NCBI GenBank assembly: GCA_036245805.1
Contig: BTRK01000002.1
Span: 5,018,689 to 5,082,688 of the forward strand
Direction: 5' to 3'
Length of the DNA: 64,000 bases
DNA from: Pristionchus mayeri
Lineage: Eukaryota; Nematoda; Chromadorea; Rhabditida; Neodiplogasteridae
The notes below the pieces were generated by a model. The model saw nothing but the letters and a program-made list of their open reading frames with translations, did not search any database and was not told the DNA's origin. Both the position numbers and the translations under genes were made by a program. Of the stretch, positions 37,872-49,000 are shown one piece after another. The first letter of the stretch is position 1. Each line of letters starts with the position of its first letter.

Positions 37872-40800
37872 TTAGCGGAAGTCCTCGGGGTTGAAAAGAC
37901 CGCGGGCTCGGTTGAGGATGGAGTCCTGGAATTGTGAACCTCTATTTAGGAATCATCATTATGAATGGTGCTAGTATCCACAATAATGAGCGTTCCGTTT
38001 AATGTATAGTGTTTTTGAGTGCGATCACGTACATCATTGCTTTTCCCTTTGATAGAGGAATATAGAGTTGGTGAAACACAAGCGAACCTTGGAGGGATCG
38101 TAGGGCGCCTCCTTCGAGGGGATCTCGAGCACGGCGGGGATGGACGCCGTGTGCTGGTCCACCGTGAATCTGCAAGATACAGGGTGCGCCAAAATTACCC
38201 GAACTGATTTCATCTTTCTGTGGCCTCGCGGCCCAATCGATATGCGCGACCTCATCATCATGAGGAGTGGCCATTTGTCTCTCACTATGCAAGGTTTCAT
38301 ATCAGTTGGTCAAGTCATCTAGTAATGACGATGTCTAGTAGCATCCAATCCGCATTCTGGACCTGTACAAGACAGTGCGACATCGCTCATTGACTCTGCT
38401 TTCACAAGCCGCTTGCATCCCATACCGTTATCATGTATCAACAACTTTATACTGACAAGATGCATCCGGACTGAGGGAAACCGGTATATGTTTCCACCCC
38501 TAAGAACCTAGATCGCTACCGAAAGAGGGTGCTTCGAAATAGCATGAAGATGAAAAAGATTCTCGATATCTCGAACACATCCTTCGTAGTCTTATCAAGC
38601 CCCAGCTGGCTCTTCGCCTTCACAAGTACTGTAAACTGCAGGGACTATATGAGCTACAGATCAAGCTCCGCGGAGAACGGTACCCAAAACTTTTGCTACA
38701 TTGTGCCAGGTCCGCGCACTTTCATACGTTGTTCAGCAATGCAAATATTTTTCCTGACGAAGGAAAGCCGATTTGGCAAAACAGCATAATCACTGCCTCT
38801 GATCCTGAAGAAACCAAAAATAGTTGTGAAGTCACTGGTAATACCAGCTATCCCCTCCGCATAATTGTTGGGGATGGAATTTGCTCAACATGAAAGTTCC
38901 CTCTCATTTTTGCCATTCCGAGCGTCTAAATCAATACGGAGTATAACATGAAGCACAACCTCGAAGACGCGCTTCCACCCTGAGCTCATGAGCTCAGGGT
39001 CCATCCGAAAACGTCCCCCCTCTCCCCCTGGCAGTACCCGCCTCTCTCTTATCAAATTTTGAAGTTTTAATTACATAACTAAATTAATTTTTGTTAAAAT
39101 GCTTCGCTCTTTTTTGATTGTTAAAGAGCTTGAGCTGTTCTATCTTTTGTATGTTGATGTCTAAGAGCTGAGACTCACATGAACTTCGCTACACTATCAA
39201 ATGCGATAATTATTACATTTGATAGTGTAGCGAAGTTCCTGCCAGTATGAGCTCTTAGGCATCAACATACAAAAGATAGAACAGCTCACGCTCTTTAACA
39301 ATCAAAAAAGAGCGAAGCTTTTTAACAAAAAATAATTTAGTTATGTAATTAAAACTTCAAAATTTGATTAGAGAGGCGGGTACTGCCAGGGGGAGAGGGG
39401 GGACGTTTTCGGATGGACCCTCATTCCCACTTGGGTCAGGAGCGCTGAACCTTTCAAAAAGATTCTGCTACATTTAACAAGGCAAAGTTGTGGTTCGACA
39501 CCCATGCCTCCGATTAATCATGCTGACTGATTGGCCCCCGAACTCCACCGATCTCAAACCCTCGACTTCACTGCTTGAGGCTGTTGTTGTACAAGAAGTC
39601 CTCTACCAAGAACTCGATACTAATCTCCTTTAAAGATGCCCTTCTCAAAGAATGAAACTAAATCTATGAAAATTTCCTGCGGTAATTGACATTTGGATAT
39701 GAGCAGAGACTCAAGGCCTTTGTCAGAGCTAAATGAGGTCCCATCAAAATTAGCTAGTATGTTACTATTGCCCATATTGTTGGTAAACTTTATCATGAAC
39801 CAGATCGCCCATATCCCATTCCAAAGGTGGGAATCATATGAAAATGTAAGTTCGGGTAATTTTGGCGCACCCTGTAATTAGTAATCATGGTGTACACAAC
39901 AAACAATGCAAAGCTTTTAGGCCAAAAGTTTCGGCGCTTTGACTCAACAAAGGTATGACAAATCTCCTTGCGCAATCAGTATTTCAACACGGGCCTAATC
40001 ACTTAGCCATCAGGTTTTCATGTGAAGTAAAGTGGAGCGGACGAGAGCAAATGCAGCAACAATATTTTTTAAAAAATAGAAAAAATATCGCATTACAGCC
40101 ATGCTTACAAAGCTCCAAGCGTCCTCAGTTATGAGACTTTCTACACTGGCCTAAACACAAAATCACCAGGTTTCCTGCGGGGAACATGAAAGTCGAAGAT
40201 GAGAGCAAATGCAGCAACAATAAGTAAAAATACAAGTATATTTATTTTTCTCAAACTGACCGAATCTGCTCGGCGATGTGCTGGTTGATGAGGATGATGG
40301 CGATGTCGTCACGAGCAGCGAACGTCTGCAATTAGTGTAATTAGTTAATTAGTCATTAGCTTAATTTCCCGACAAGGATTTGCGGAATCACTCATGATTA
40401 ATTACCGAAGAAGCCTCTGGCAGTTAAACTAGGACTGGACTTATATTTTCAGGAGGTGGAAGTCCTGCAGGTTGAAAAGATTGTTGTTTTCACAAAAGTA
40501 ATGCATCCACTGCTGCTCATGAAGGCTCACGATTATATGAAAACCCCGCAACGCGTAGTCACCTAGTGGCGACAGTAATTTCGCAGTGTAAGGATATTTT
40601 TCTCATCGCGCTGTGCTTCATTTTAACACCACAAGGTTTTCAACTGAGCATAAAATTTTTAAAAAAAAGATTTCAAAAATCACCTTGAAAGCCTCCTCGA
40701 TCTCGGTGACGGCGGTGTTCTTGTCGACGATGAGGTAGTTGGGCTTGCGGGCCTGCAAAGGCGAATGGTTAGATACGAATTTAGAGAAAGCTAACTGTGA

Positions 40801-41324
40801 CGCTAAGCAACATAAGCCTGATTACGCGCATCCTAAATGCGACCCCGAGTAGGCGGCTGAGCCTAAACCTAAAGTAAAGAAGTGCTTGAAAATCGAACGC
40901 AGTCAAATTAGAGCTTCGAAAGATTGGCAATAGCTTCCTTCCTCCGTGGATATAGCAGAACACGCTTGCTGTCAGGTTGCCTAATTGCCAGTTCTGCATT
41001 CTAGCACAGCTTAGTTTAGTATGCTTGTCACTCGCTTAAACAAATATTTTCAAATGCGTTCGGCTGGCAAAACAACAAAAACAGTAGAGGAAGGTCACAA
41101 AAAAAGAACCGTGATAGCTCATATTATTCGCAGAATTGTTAGCTCAATGTTGGACTTGGCTAGTTACTAACATAACCTTGATGAAACCAAGTCCAGACAT
41201 TCCAATAGCCTGAAAGGCGTCAACCAACCTTGTTCAGCTCTCCAACTCCGCCGAGGAGGAAGCCGACGACGGTGTCCTCGTCTCCAATCACGGCCAAAAT
41301 CTTTCCCTTGACGTGGGCTGCCAT
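37872..41324 (-). CDS. vha-9: V-type proton ATPase subunit F
   Basis: Five exons in phase give 121 residues: 41324-41229, 40752-40684, 40325-40261, 38169-38088 and 37925-37872. Family landmarks are [20 protein letters not shown] near the start, [45 protein letters not shown] and the ending LFNPEDFR. The length equals the usual 119-121. Subunit F sits in the central rotor stalk of the V1 sector and couples ATP hydrolysis to proton pumping into endosomes and lysosomes. Intron 3 (2.1 kb) contains the decayed transposon at 38180-39874; its end is 10 bp from the exon 4 acceptor. Every residue block expected is present, so the gene looks functional. Confidence 0.96.
38180..39874 (+). mobile_element. 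decayed Tc/mariner-type element
   Basis: Ends CAGGGTGCGCCAAAATTACC and its inverse are flanked by TA (38178-38179, 39875-39876). Remnants of a plus-strand transposase survive: [12 protein letters not shown] near 38755 resembles the FSDEK..N.QN catalytic block, and DWPPNSTDL near 39525 resembles WPPNSPDLNP with the third acidic residue nearby. Frames are broken. A foldback element has inserted in the middle. Confidence 0.85.
38996..39421. mobile_element. foldback element nested in the Tc/mariner remnant
   Basis: A 426-bp near-perfect palindrome from AGGGTCCATCCGAAAACG to its complement, centred near 39207. Nested position shows it arrived after the host element. Confidence 0.85.
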
Positions 41325-41829
41325 CTAAATGAACTGATTTAGGAGAAAAGTTGGAGGAAAGAGCAAAACAATAACGATCAAAAGCAGAGAACTCTATGGT
41401 TCAAGGGATACAGGTGGAAAAAAGGCAGAAAACGGCAGTAATTCGGACTAAAAACGTAATAGAACATAACAGATTTTGAATATACCACGTGACCATGATT
41501 TTGAGTAGGAAATAGCGGTAAATCGATAAACAGTAGATCAATAATCAGGCGATAGATCAAGCGACCAAGCGAACGATCTCTGGCTCTGACACCGAGAATT
41601 TATTGCGTCGGCAGGGACACAGGCGTTGGGTGTTTTCAAATTTGAAATTCCTATTGTAGTGTAGTCCAAGTGGCCGCATCCGTTTGTCATACTTCTTATT
41701 GCTTGTTTTCTTCTTTGTATTTAATTATATTTAAATTGAAAATTATTTATTTATTTAATTCTAATTATTAATTATTAATCGATATTTTTTAATTATTTTT
41801 TATTAATCGATATACTAATTATTAATTAT
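41325..41829. other. AT-rich intergenic stretch
   Basis: No gene. It holds short repeated AATTATTAATTATTAATCGATAT units at 41750-41840. Confidence 0.4.
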
Positions 41830-42070
41830 TAATCGATATCCCATTCCATCCCACCCGGGTTCGATTCCCGGCCGTGACACCGTCTCCGCCTCACCAAGGC
41901 GCCTACCCATTGGGGACGGGGAATTGGTAGTCGTGACTAGATCACGCAGGTAAATAGGTCTGGCGAAAGGTGGGCACTCCGGACTGAATCTGCCCAAATT
42001 GACACTGGCCTAGCAGTGTTCTCCCGCGAGCATGGTCTCGAAGACGGGATGTACCTTTACCTGTACCTTT
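41830..42070 (+). repeat. possible tRNA-derived SINE fragment
   Basis: CCCGGGTTCGATTCCCGGCC is a perfect T-arm/B-box, followed by about 200 bp ending in a short duplicated GGTACATCC/TACCTTTACCTGTACC tail. No A-box is clear. A SINE or LINE 3' end is inferred. Confidence 0.35.
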
Positions 42071-42896
42071 AATCGATATTTTGCCACATCGACTTCTAAC
42101 ACTCTTCTCCGGCACGTGCATTACACGCAGCAAGCGGTACACTCGAGTGTTGACGGTTGTTACCTAAAAATAGACTGTATTATTGTTTGAAAAGTTAAAA
42201 TTACCTCTACTATGAAAAAGATGATAGCGATGATCCAGCCCGGGATAGTGACGAAGAAGATCAAATCGAGACGGAGCGGAGTACTCTCTCCCTTTTGCAC
42301 ACTCTCTCGCCCGTCATAAAATCAGATCAGATCGAAGGATGACGTGAAACAATGCAAGAGTGCATAGCCCTTGATGTTATGAATAGTCCTGCAGGTCTCG
42401 GTACCCAGTGTTTTCAAATACAGTACTCCGCAGCATCTTCTTCGAGTTACCGCATCCCTGATTACAGTAACCTCATAGGCATGTAGAAATCATCTTCCAC
42501 TCCCACATCCTCCTCCAGCGGGTCTTCGTAGTTCCTAAGTTTGATTAGGAAGCGTCTCGTCCAGAATGTTTCGATCTGAAATCCAGACCTTTCTGTCTAA
42601 TTGGCATTACTGGATTGAAGAGTGTCCGAATGTGCTCATTGTAATGTGAACCCATTCGGTTGCTTTTTATCTTAGGTACTTTCAATGAGAAATAGAGATA
42701 CAAATGGAAGAAAAAATAGAGGAGATCGTGGTGAGGTTGAGTTTCAGACATGCTATGTATCCGTGTGAGCATGGTGGTTTGTGATAATCCGCGGACATCG
42801 CCTTTACTAATATTTGACTGCCTCAGCTTAAGTAAGAAAATCGATATCCCCTACCATAACCTACCCTGTCCTGCGAGGGAGAAGAGGTAGTGACTT

Positions 42897-43084
42897 AGGT
42901 GGCTGAAATGGATCAACGGGTCGCTATTTAGAGGGCCTCGGCAAATCAGAGACGGATGAGACAGTCCTACCCTCTCTATTCACCGTGGAGAGAGAGACTC
43001 TCTCGTCTCTCTCTCCCTCCACTCACGGATGACCCGTATGAGAAAGTAAACAAGACGGTTAACCGTGATCCATTTCAGCCACCC
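42897..43084. repeat. inverted repeat, AGGTGGCTGAAATGGATC ends
   Basis: The ends are near-perfect inverses over about 20 bp; the interior has GAGAGAGAGAC-type palindromes. Inside copy A. Confidence 0.6.
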
Positions 43085-44344
43085 TAGTAGTGACTCTTCT
43101 ACTTTGGCACACTATCTCGCTTTCTCTAAACGACGAGAGAGCAAAATTGAGGAGAGCAGACGGTGGTCTCTCAATTTTCCATAATCTCTCGTCGGTGAGG
43201 GCGAACGTACATGTAAAATGAACAGAATGACATAACATGCGTGTCTAGCCTCTCCAATCCGTATTTCTCCAATCAGTATAGGTATGACGATGCTGGAATT
43301 GAATTAGAGAACGAATTAGGTGTAGAAGCAGAGAATGAGGAGACCGTATAATCCTTTCACGAATTCTACTGGGAAGCAAAGCGAGTGAGGCGCTTCTGCA
43401 GAAAGCCGGACCAAGGCGAAGACGCGCGACTTATGACACATAGACCATAACCCGAAGGCATCCAATCAACATGGAGACTAATCAGTCCACTCCAATCGTA
43501 ACCTTATCGTGTAAAAATACACCATATTTGACCTGGTTCGGCCTTCTAAAGTAGACTATCCGGTGATAGAAATGAGTCTCATCCTACCTAGTGAACATAC
43601 CCCGCTAGCACGCCTTTTTGCGGGCGGCAAATGAGCTAATAATTTTTTGTAACATTTTTATTTTTTTTATTTGTTCAGTACCCCACAGAGGATGTTTTCA
43701 TCGTTCTTTCTCTTCTGCTTACTCTTTTGCGAAAGGTCTGAAACATATCCACCTCTCATGATCGGTTCCAGTTTTGAGGAAAAACGAGGGTTTGTGTTTC
43801 AGGCTTTCTAGATACGACAAGGAATATGTGCAACTGTTATTATTGTCGGCAACATTGGAATAATAATGGAACAAAAAATACTCCATGATGAGATCTCGAA
43901 TTTGCATTGCTGTTTTAGTTGTGTTTTTGACTCTAGCGTCACTCTGACTTTACTAATTTCTCACGCTTTCTCGTCTCATCTGACCGATGAGATAATGAGC
44001 CAATCGAGCCAATCGAGGTATCAAGAAGAGTCGGCAGCAATGGTAAACTAGTGTCTCCATTTCCGGTTAACAACAATAGCAACAACAAGCCCACTTCCGG
44101 CTCCGAAAATGCGTTCGCCTCGGGCGTGATCATCACCCGAGTGCAAGAGCGAAGACCGGAGATCAATTCGGAGAAGTACCTGATACTTTTAGTTTCCCAC
44201 ACCCTCTGGGCAACTTCCGGTTCAAAACAATAACAACAACAACCACTTCCGGTTTTTATCTTAAAGCCATGCTCAACTCACGTCTTTCTCCCGTCCCTGA
44301 AGTCGGTGGCATTGTCCCTGAATCCGGCGGTGTGGTAGTAAATA

Positions 44345-44452
44345 GTGATGTCAAATCGGCGCGCGCTCTCCTCGTTTCACATGCTCTCTCGCCGGTCAGA
44401 CAGAGCGAGAGAGCGTGTGAAACGAGGAGAGCGCGCGCCGTTTTGCCATCAC
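44345..44452. mobile_element. palindromic MITE, GTGATGTCAAATCGG family, second copy
   Basis: 108 bp, closely similar to 9113-9220. Both flanks show TAGTAAA, and on the minus strand it interrupts the GTTTACTAC codons of a tandem-family exon. Confidence 0.8.
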
Positions 44453-44572
44453 TAGTAGTAAACCTAGAATGGCTCTTCCATTTTATTGCTCTGTCGAAGT
44501 CACATAGATGAGATAGTATGGGAAAGTGAGAGAGTGATTACGGTAAGGGTCAGTCCGGGCACCAAGATGGTG

Positions 44573-44675
44573 GTTCGTAATTCGGGTCGCCGTCTCTTCA
44601 TTTTCCACACTCTCTCGCCGCTCGACCGGTCGAGAGAGTGTGGGAAATGAAGAGACGGCGACCCGAATTACGAAC
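44573..44675. mobile_element. perfect palindromic MITE, GTTCGTAATTCGGG family
   Basis: 103 bp with essentially perfect arms GTTCGTAATTCGGGTCGCCG and complement. This looks the youngest copy of its family in the window. Confidence 0.8.
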
Positions 44676-45106
44676 TCTAGTAGGCCAAGAAAAGCAAAGC
44701 GAACTGGACTCTGAGGATCCGAGAGATGCAAGTCAACCACTGGGCGCGTGCAACATGTTGTGCACATCGATGCGAAATACAGTGTAAAGTGAGTAAAGCT
44801 CAGCGGTGTCATTTTGAATTGACAGTTTGACAGATGAACAGGTTATCAGGAATACTTTGAACAATAGAGCAATTGCTTTTATGTATGAATTTTTATAAAA
44901 ATGTTTCTTGATAAGTAACTGAGAGAATCATGCCAACAACATGCTGCAAACAAGATCAATGCTAGCCGTTTGATGTCAGACTGAGTAGACATTATTGTTT
45001 CGATAACAATTTGGTAATAGTGTTGTGAACAGAAGTACAAAACATATTATATATAAATACAATATTTGAAATATGCATAAGCATGCAAAAGAAATTTATG
45101 AAAATG

Positions 45107-45661
45107 TTATTCCAAATCGACGGCATCCCAGCATTCATCGTCTCTACTAGCTAATTCTGAAATTGCACTGCGAAATCTACCGTAAATCGCAAAATACCCG
45201 GAAATCATGCGGTCAATTGCTTGCCTATTTAACACTCCTTGATCAGATTGACGAATCTCATCAAATTTACGCCTAAATATTTTTCGTATATATGGAAAGC
45301 GCTTGTCCAAATATTGGATTGCGGTAGCTACATTATGCTCATACAAGTAATTGCTATCAAGACTTCTCATATGGGAGCGAGGCTCCTTCAGATCGTAGTA
45401 GGCCTCGATGGAAGGTGCGGATGCCAATTCGCTGTCACTGGGTTTCGTTTGGTTGTAGGGTTTCCACGGGCGAAGTGGCGAAAATTTCAATGCTGCACGT
45501 AACTCTGTAAGACCAATGGTAGCTACGCATGCGCGTATCAAGGTGTCGCTAAACATTCGCGCTACTGCGTGCCTAACAATGTTGCCGGTTAGCTGTTCGT
45601 AATTTCGCGAGCTGAGGCAGGATGCGGCTATCTTGGCCAGCTCATCATCTATGTCGAACAT
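45107..45661 (-). CDS. orphan 184-residue ORF
   Basis: An uninterrupted frame from ATG at 45661 to the stop at 45107, far longer than chance frames here. The protein starts MFDIDDELAKIAASCLSS, has mixed alpha-helical character, a Lys/Arg-rich central helix (YIRKIFRRKFDEIRQ) and an acidic end. No TM segment or known motif is seen. An acceptor-like CTCCGCAG lies 20 bp upstream with an open Ser/Thr-rich frame before it, so this could be a last exon. It lies between tandem copies A and B. It may be a transposon or virus-like remnant, or a real orphan gene; I cannot tell. Confidence 0.45.
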   Translation of the reverse strand: MFDIDDELAKIAASCLSSRNYEQLTGNIVRHAVARMFSDTLIRACVATIGLTELRAALKFSPLRPWKPYNQTKPSDSELASAPSIEAYYDLKEPRSHMRSLDSNYLYEHNVATAIQYLDKRFPYIRKIFRRKFDEIRQSDQGVLNRQAIDRMISGYFAIYGRFRSAISELASRDDECWDAVDLE

Positions 45662-45770
45662 TGAAGATGATGTGGTCACGCCTGCGGAGAGGCTATTGTC
45701 TAGCGCTGAAGTCGTTGATGTCTCCTACTGGTGCATTCTCACCAAGTTTGAGAGAGTCTATGACACAGAA

Positions 45771-45773
<3 letters not shown>

Positions 45774-45835
<62 letters not shown>
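45774..45835. repeat. (GA)n microsatellite
   Basis: About 31 uninterrupted GA units. The flanking frames are repeat artefacts. Confidence 0.95.
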
Positions 45836-45840
<5 letters not shown>

Positions 45841-46080
45841 ACCGGGATTCATTCTCCTGCTCTTCTTTTTGGCCCAGATATTTATCATTGGTAATTCTCA
45901 TAAATAAATTTTGTTGGCATTCTTTCTTTCTCACACATTAGTGGTGGTTACTCATTGGCCACTCGTTCTAGAAATATGATGACCCAAAAAGAAGTATAAG
46001 TAACCTAACACATGTCGTTGATTGCATTATTTTTTAAAATTCTTTGGTAAGAATTTTTTAACTATAAAATAGCCTCAACG

Positions 46081-49000
46081 ACAAAGATGATAGCGATAAT
46101 CCAGCCCGGGATTGTGGCGAAAACTATCAGCCCGAGAAGAAGCAGATTGAAAGACTCTTCAAAGTGCGTGGCCTCTCAACCATAAACGACTGGAGATAAA
46201 CAAGAATGAAGCCATTCTTAACTGAAAGGCTCTCTTGGTTCTGCATACTCTCTCGCCTCTCAGTCAGATCAAAAGATGATGCGAAACAATGTCGAATCAG
46301 TGCGCACAATCATTCATTTCTCATGACAGTGTCAGATACCGTATTCCGCAGCATCTCCTTCGAGTCACCGTATCCCGGTCTACAGTAATCTCCCTGGTTT
46401 GCGCGCCCAAGTTTGGATCAAGTGCTAAAATCAGAATGGCGACCAAGCTTAGTCGCCACTTGGAAATCGCTCTGATCACTCCATTTCTCATACTCTCTAT
46501 TTTCTCTCTCTTCCTCTTGCTCTGTCGCCTTGGATTCCAAGTTGAGATCAAGCAGATATCCAACTTGGGATCAAGAAGGGACAAAGCGAGAGAGCATAGA
46601 AAATAAAGAGACCCTTTCTCAAGTGGCGTCCAAACTTGGGCGCCACTTGGAAACCACTTTTGTACTTGATACCAACTTGGGCGCGCCCACCAGAGCACAA
46701 TGACATGAAGTAATCATCATCCCATATACTCCTCCTCCAGCGGGTCTTCGTAGTTCCTAAGTTTGATTAGGAAGCGTCTCGTCCAGAATGTTTCGATCTG
46801 AAATCAAGACCTTTCTTTCTAATTGGCATTAGTGGATTGAAGAGTGTCCGAATGTTCTCATTGTAATGTGAACCCATTCGGTTGCTTTTTACCTACGGTA
46901 CATTCAATGGGAAACAGAGATTCACATGGCACAAAAAAAGATGAGATCGTGGTGAAGTTGAGTTTCAGACATATGTATCTGTGTGAGCATGATGGTTTGT
47001 GATAATCCGCGTTCATCGCCTTTACTAATATTTGACTGCCTCAACTTTTAAGTAAGAAAATCGATAACCCCTACCGTAACCAACCCTGTCCTGCGAGTAC
47101 AATCGTAGCAGGACCTGGTTCACGCGTTCGACCTCCCTTCTCGAGGTAAAATTGCGGGAGAAGAGGTAGCTGTGCCCGATCTGTCGATGACTCTCCTACT
47201 TTTACACACTCTCTCGTTTTATCTGACAGACCATTCGCATGAGAGCATGGGAAAGGAAGAGAGCGGACGGTGGTCTCTCAATTTCCCATACTCTCTCGTA
47301 GGTCAGAGAAACGCGACAACTTGGGAAAAGAAAAGTGACGAACCTGCGCGCTCAGCCTATCCAATCCAGGAATATTGCTAGGGATGGCGATGATGGAATT
47401 TTCAGCAATGGTCTGACTCTCCTCATATCACACACTATCTCGCCAATCAGAGTGAGCGAGAGAGTGTAGGACACGGAGAGAGTCGGATGAACCCTTTTTG
47501 ACCTAGTCCGGCCTTCTGAAGTAGTGCCGAAAGTACTCACTTGTCCACTGTGCACGGTCTCTCTACCAGTGGCATCGGAGCATCACAGAGTCTGTGAAGG
47601 GAACTAGGTCGGATGAACTATGACGCCATTCCGCCTTTGATATATCAAATGACGTCACCTAGCGCCCTCTGAAAGGGGCCGACTGACTCTCTTTCTTTCT
47701 CTCTCTAATTCCCGTACTCTCTCAGCGGCTAGTCGAAGCGAGAGAGCACGCGATATTGAGAGAGTCAGCCTATAGAGTCAGCCTATGAGTGATCGAATGA
47801 AGAAGAATCACCTGGAAAAGGGAAATTGAACGGGGTCGGTGAGGATCGATGAGTGAGAGGAGCTAGTAGAAAGTATGTCAGTGTTTTTTTTTGTTCACAT
47901 ACCAAATCGCGACTGCAGATCGTTTTTTCATACTCTCTCACCACAGCGAGAGAACATGCGATTTTGAGAGAGTCAGACTATCCGGTGATAGAAATGAGTC
48001 TCATCCGACCTACTGCCCATACCCCGCTAGAACGCTTTCGGGCGGCAACAGGGCTAGTTATTTTTTTTATTTGTTCAGTACCCCACTGAGGATGCTCACC
48101 GTTTTTTCCCTTCTCTTTATCTTTATGCAAAAGGTCTGAAGCATATCCACCTCTCCTGATCGGTTTTAATTTTGTGGAAGTAACAGCGTCGAAGAATTCG
48201 AACTGGAATTGGGGCACTAGGTCGGATGAGAACCATGACGTCATAATTATCATAATAACAATTTACGAGTGCTTTTTTCTGGTCTGACGGAGTGTGTGAG
48301 AGTGCATGGAAAAGTGAGAGGGTGCACCTACCGCAGTGTAGTAAACTGTGGAATTGAGCTGGAAGAGGGACGATCTGCAATGGAAAATTGACAGAATTAC
48401 GGGCAATTTCTCAGTTTCGGGTGCTCTCTCATCGTGGTTTCACTCTCAGAAAACCATCATTCGACATAAATCTTGAGTTTCAGGTTTCCTACGAACTGAA
48501 TTAACAGCAAGGCACTTCGATCTTGACGTCGCTCATGGGCTACATAAATATCATACTAATGCTGAACATCGGCGGTCAGAGGTGCGAGTGATCATGAGCT
48601 ATGAGAGCCATTGACAAGTATGCTTGCCACATCTTGGTGTGAAGGATGCAGTGAGAAAGCGAGAGAAGATCGCGCTCTGCCTTCATATCCTCTATCTTAC
48701 CAACCAGAGATCACAGAGAGCCAGGTGCTGAACTCTCTCCCTCCTTGTCTAGAATTTGTGCGACATTTTGGGCAAAGCACTCATATTATTAATGTTGGAC
48801 ACAAGCTAGGGCTGCAAATAGTACCCATCTCTCAATCTAATATGATGTCTGACAGGCGAGAGAACATGGAGATTGGAGAGAGTCAGAGGAAGACGCTAAC
48901 TTGAGTGGATTCACGCTGCTTCCATCGACAGCAGTGAGTATTCTGCCATGCTGAACAGCCTGCAGCACCCCTTCACACTGGGGGTTGATGGAGCTCATCT

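Larger units (their letters stand above)
42071..44500 (-). pseudogene. tandem family copy A, unrecognised membrane protein, disrupted
   Basis: Exons recognisable by match to copy B, in transcript order: a fragment with VYY...AGFRDNATDFRDGRK (about 44460-44278, split by the MITE at 44345-44452), a decayed IP-rich exon near 43300, 42534-42472 (NYEDPLEEDVGVEDDFYMPM), a TM exon ending at 42205 (FVTIPGWIIAIIFFIV) and a tail exon from 42163 (VNTRVYRLLRVMHVP). The last three keep phase with each other. The exon seen in copy B as LFSRNFTSRREVERVNQVLL is deleted. I do not recognise the family. The visible layout suggests an extracellular region, one C-terminal TM and a short cytosolic tail. Insertions and deletion make this copy probably non-functional. 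Confidence 0.45.

Noticed and set aside
32130..41324. clpp-1 and vha-9 as one operon
   Set aside because: They share a strand, but 840 bp separate them and I see no intercistronic trans-splice signal; not supportable from sequence alone.
45622..45941. Two ORFs rich in Arg-Glu repeats
   Set aside because: They read through the (GA)n microsatellite and overlap the orphan ORF in antisense.
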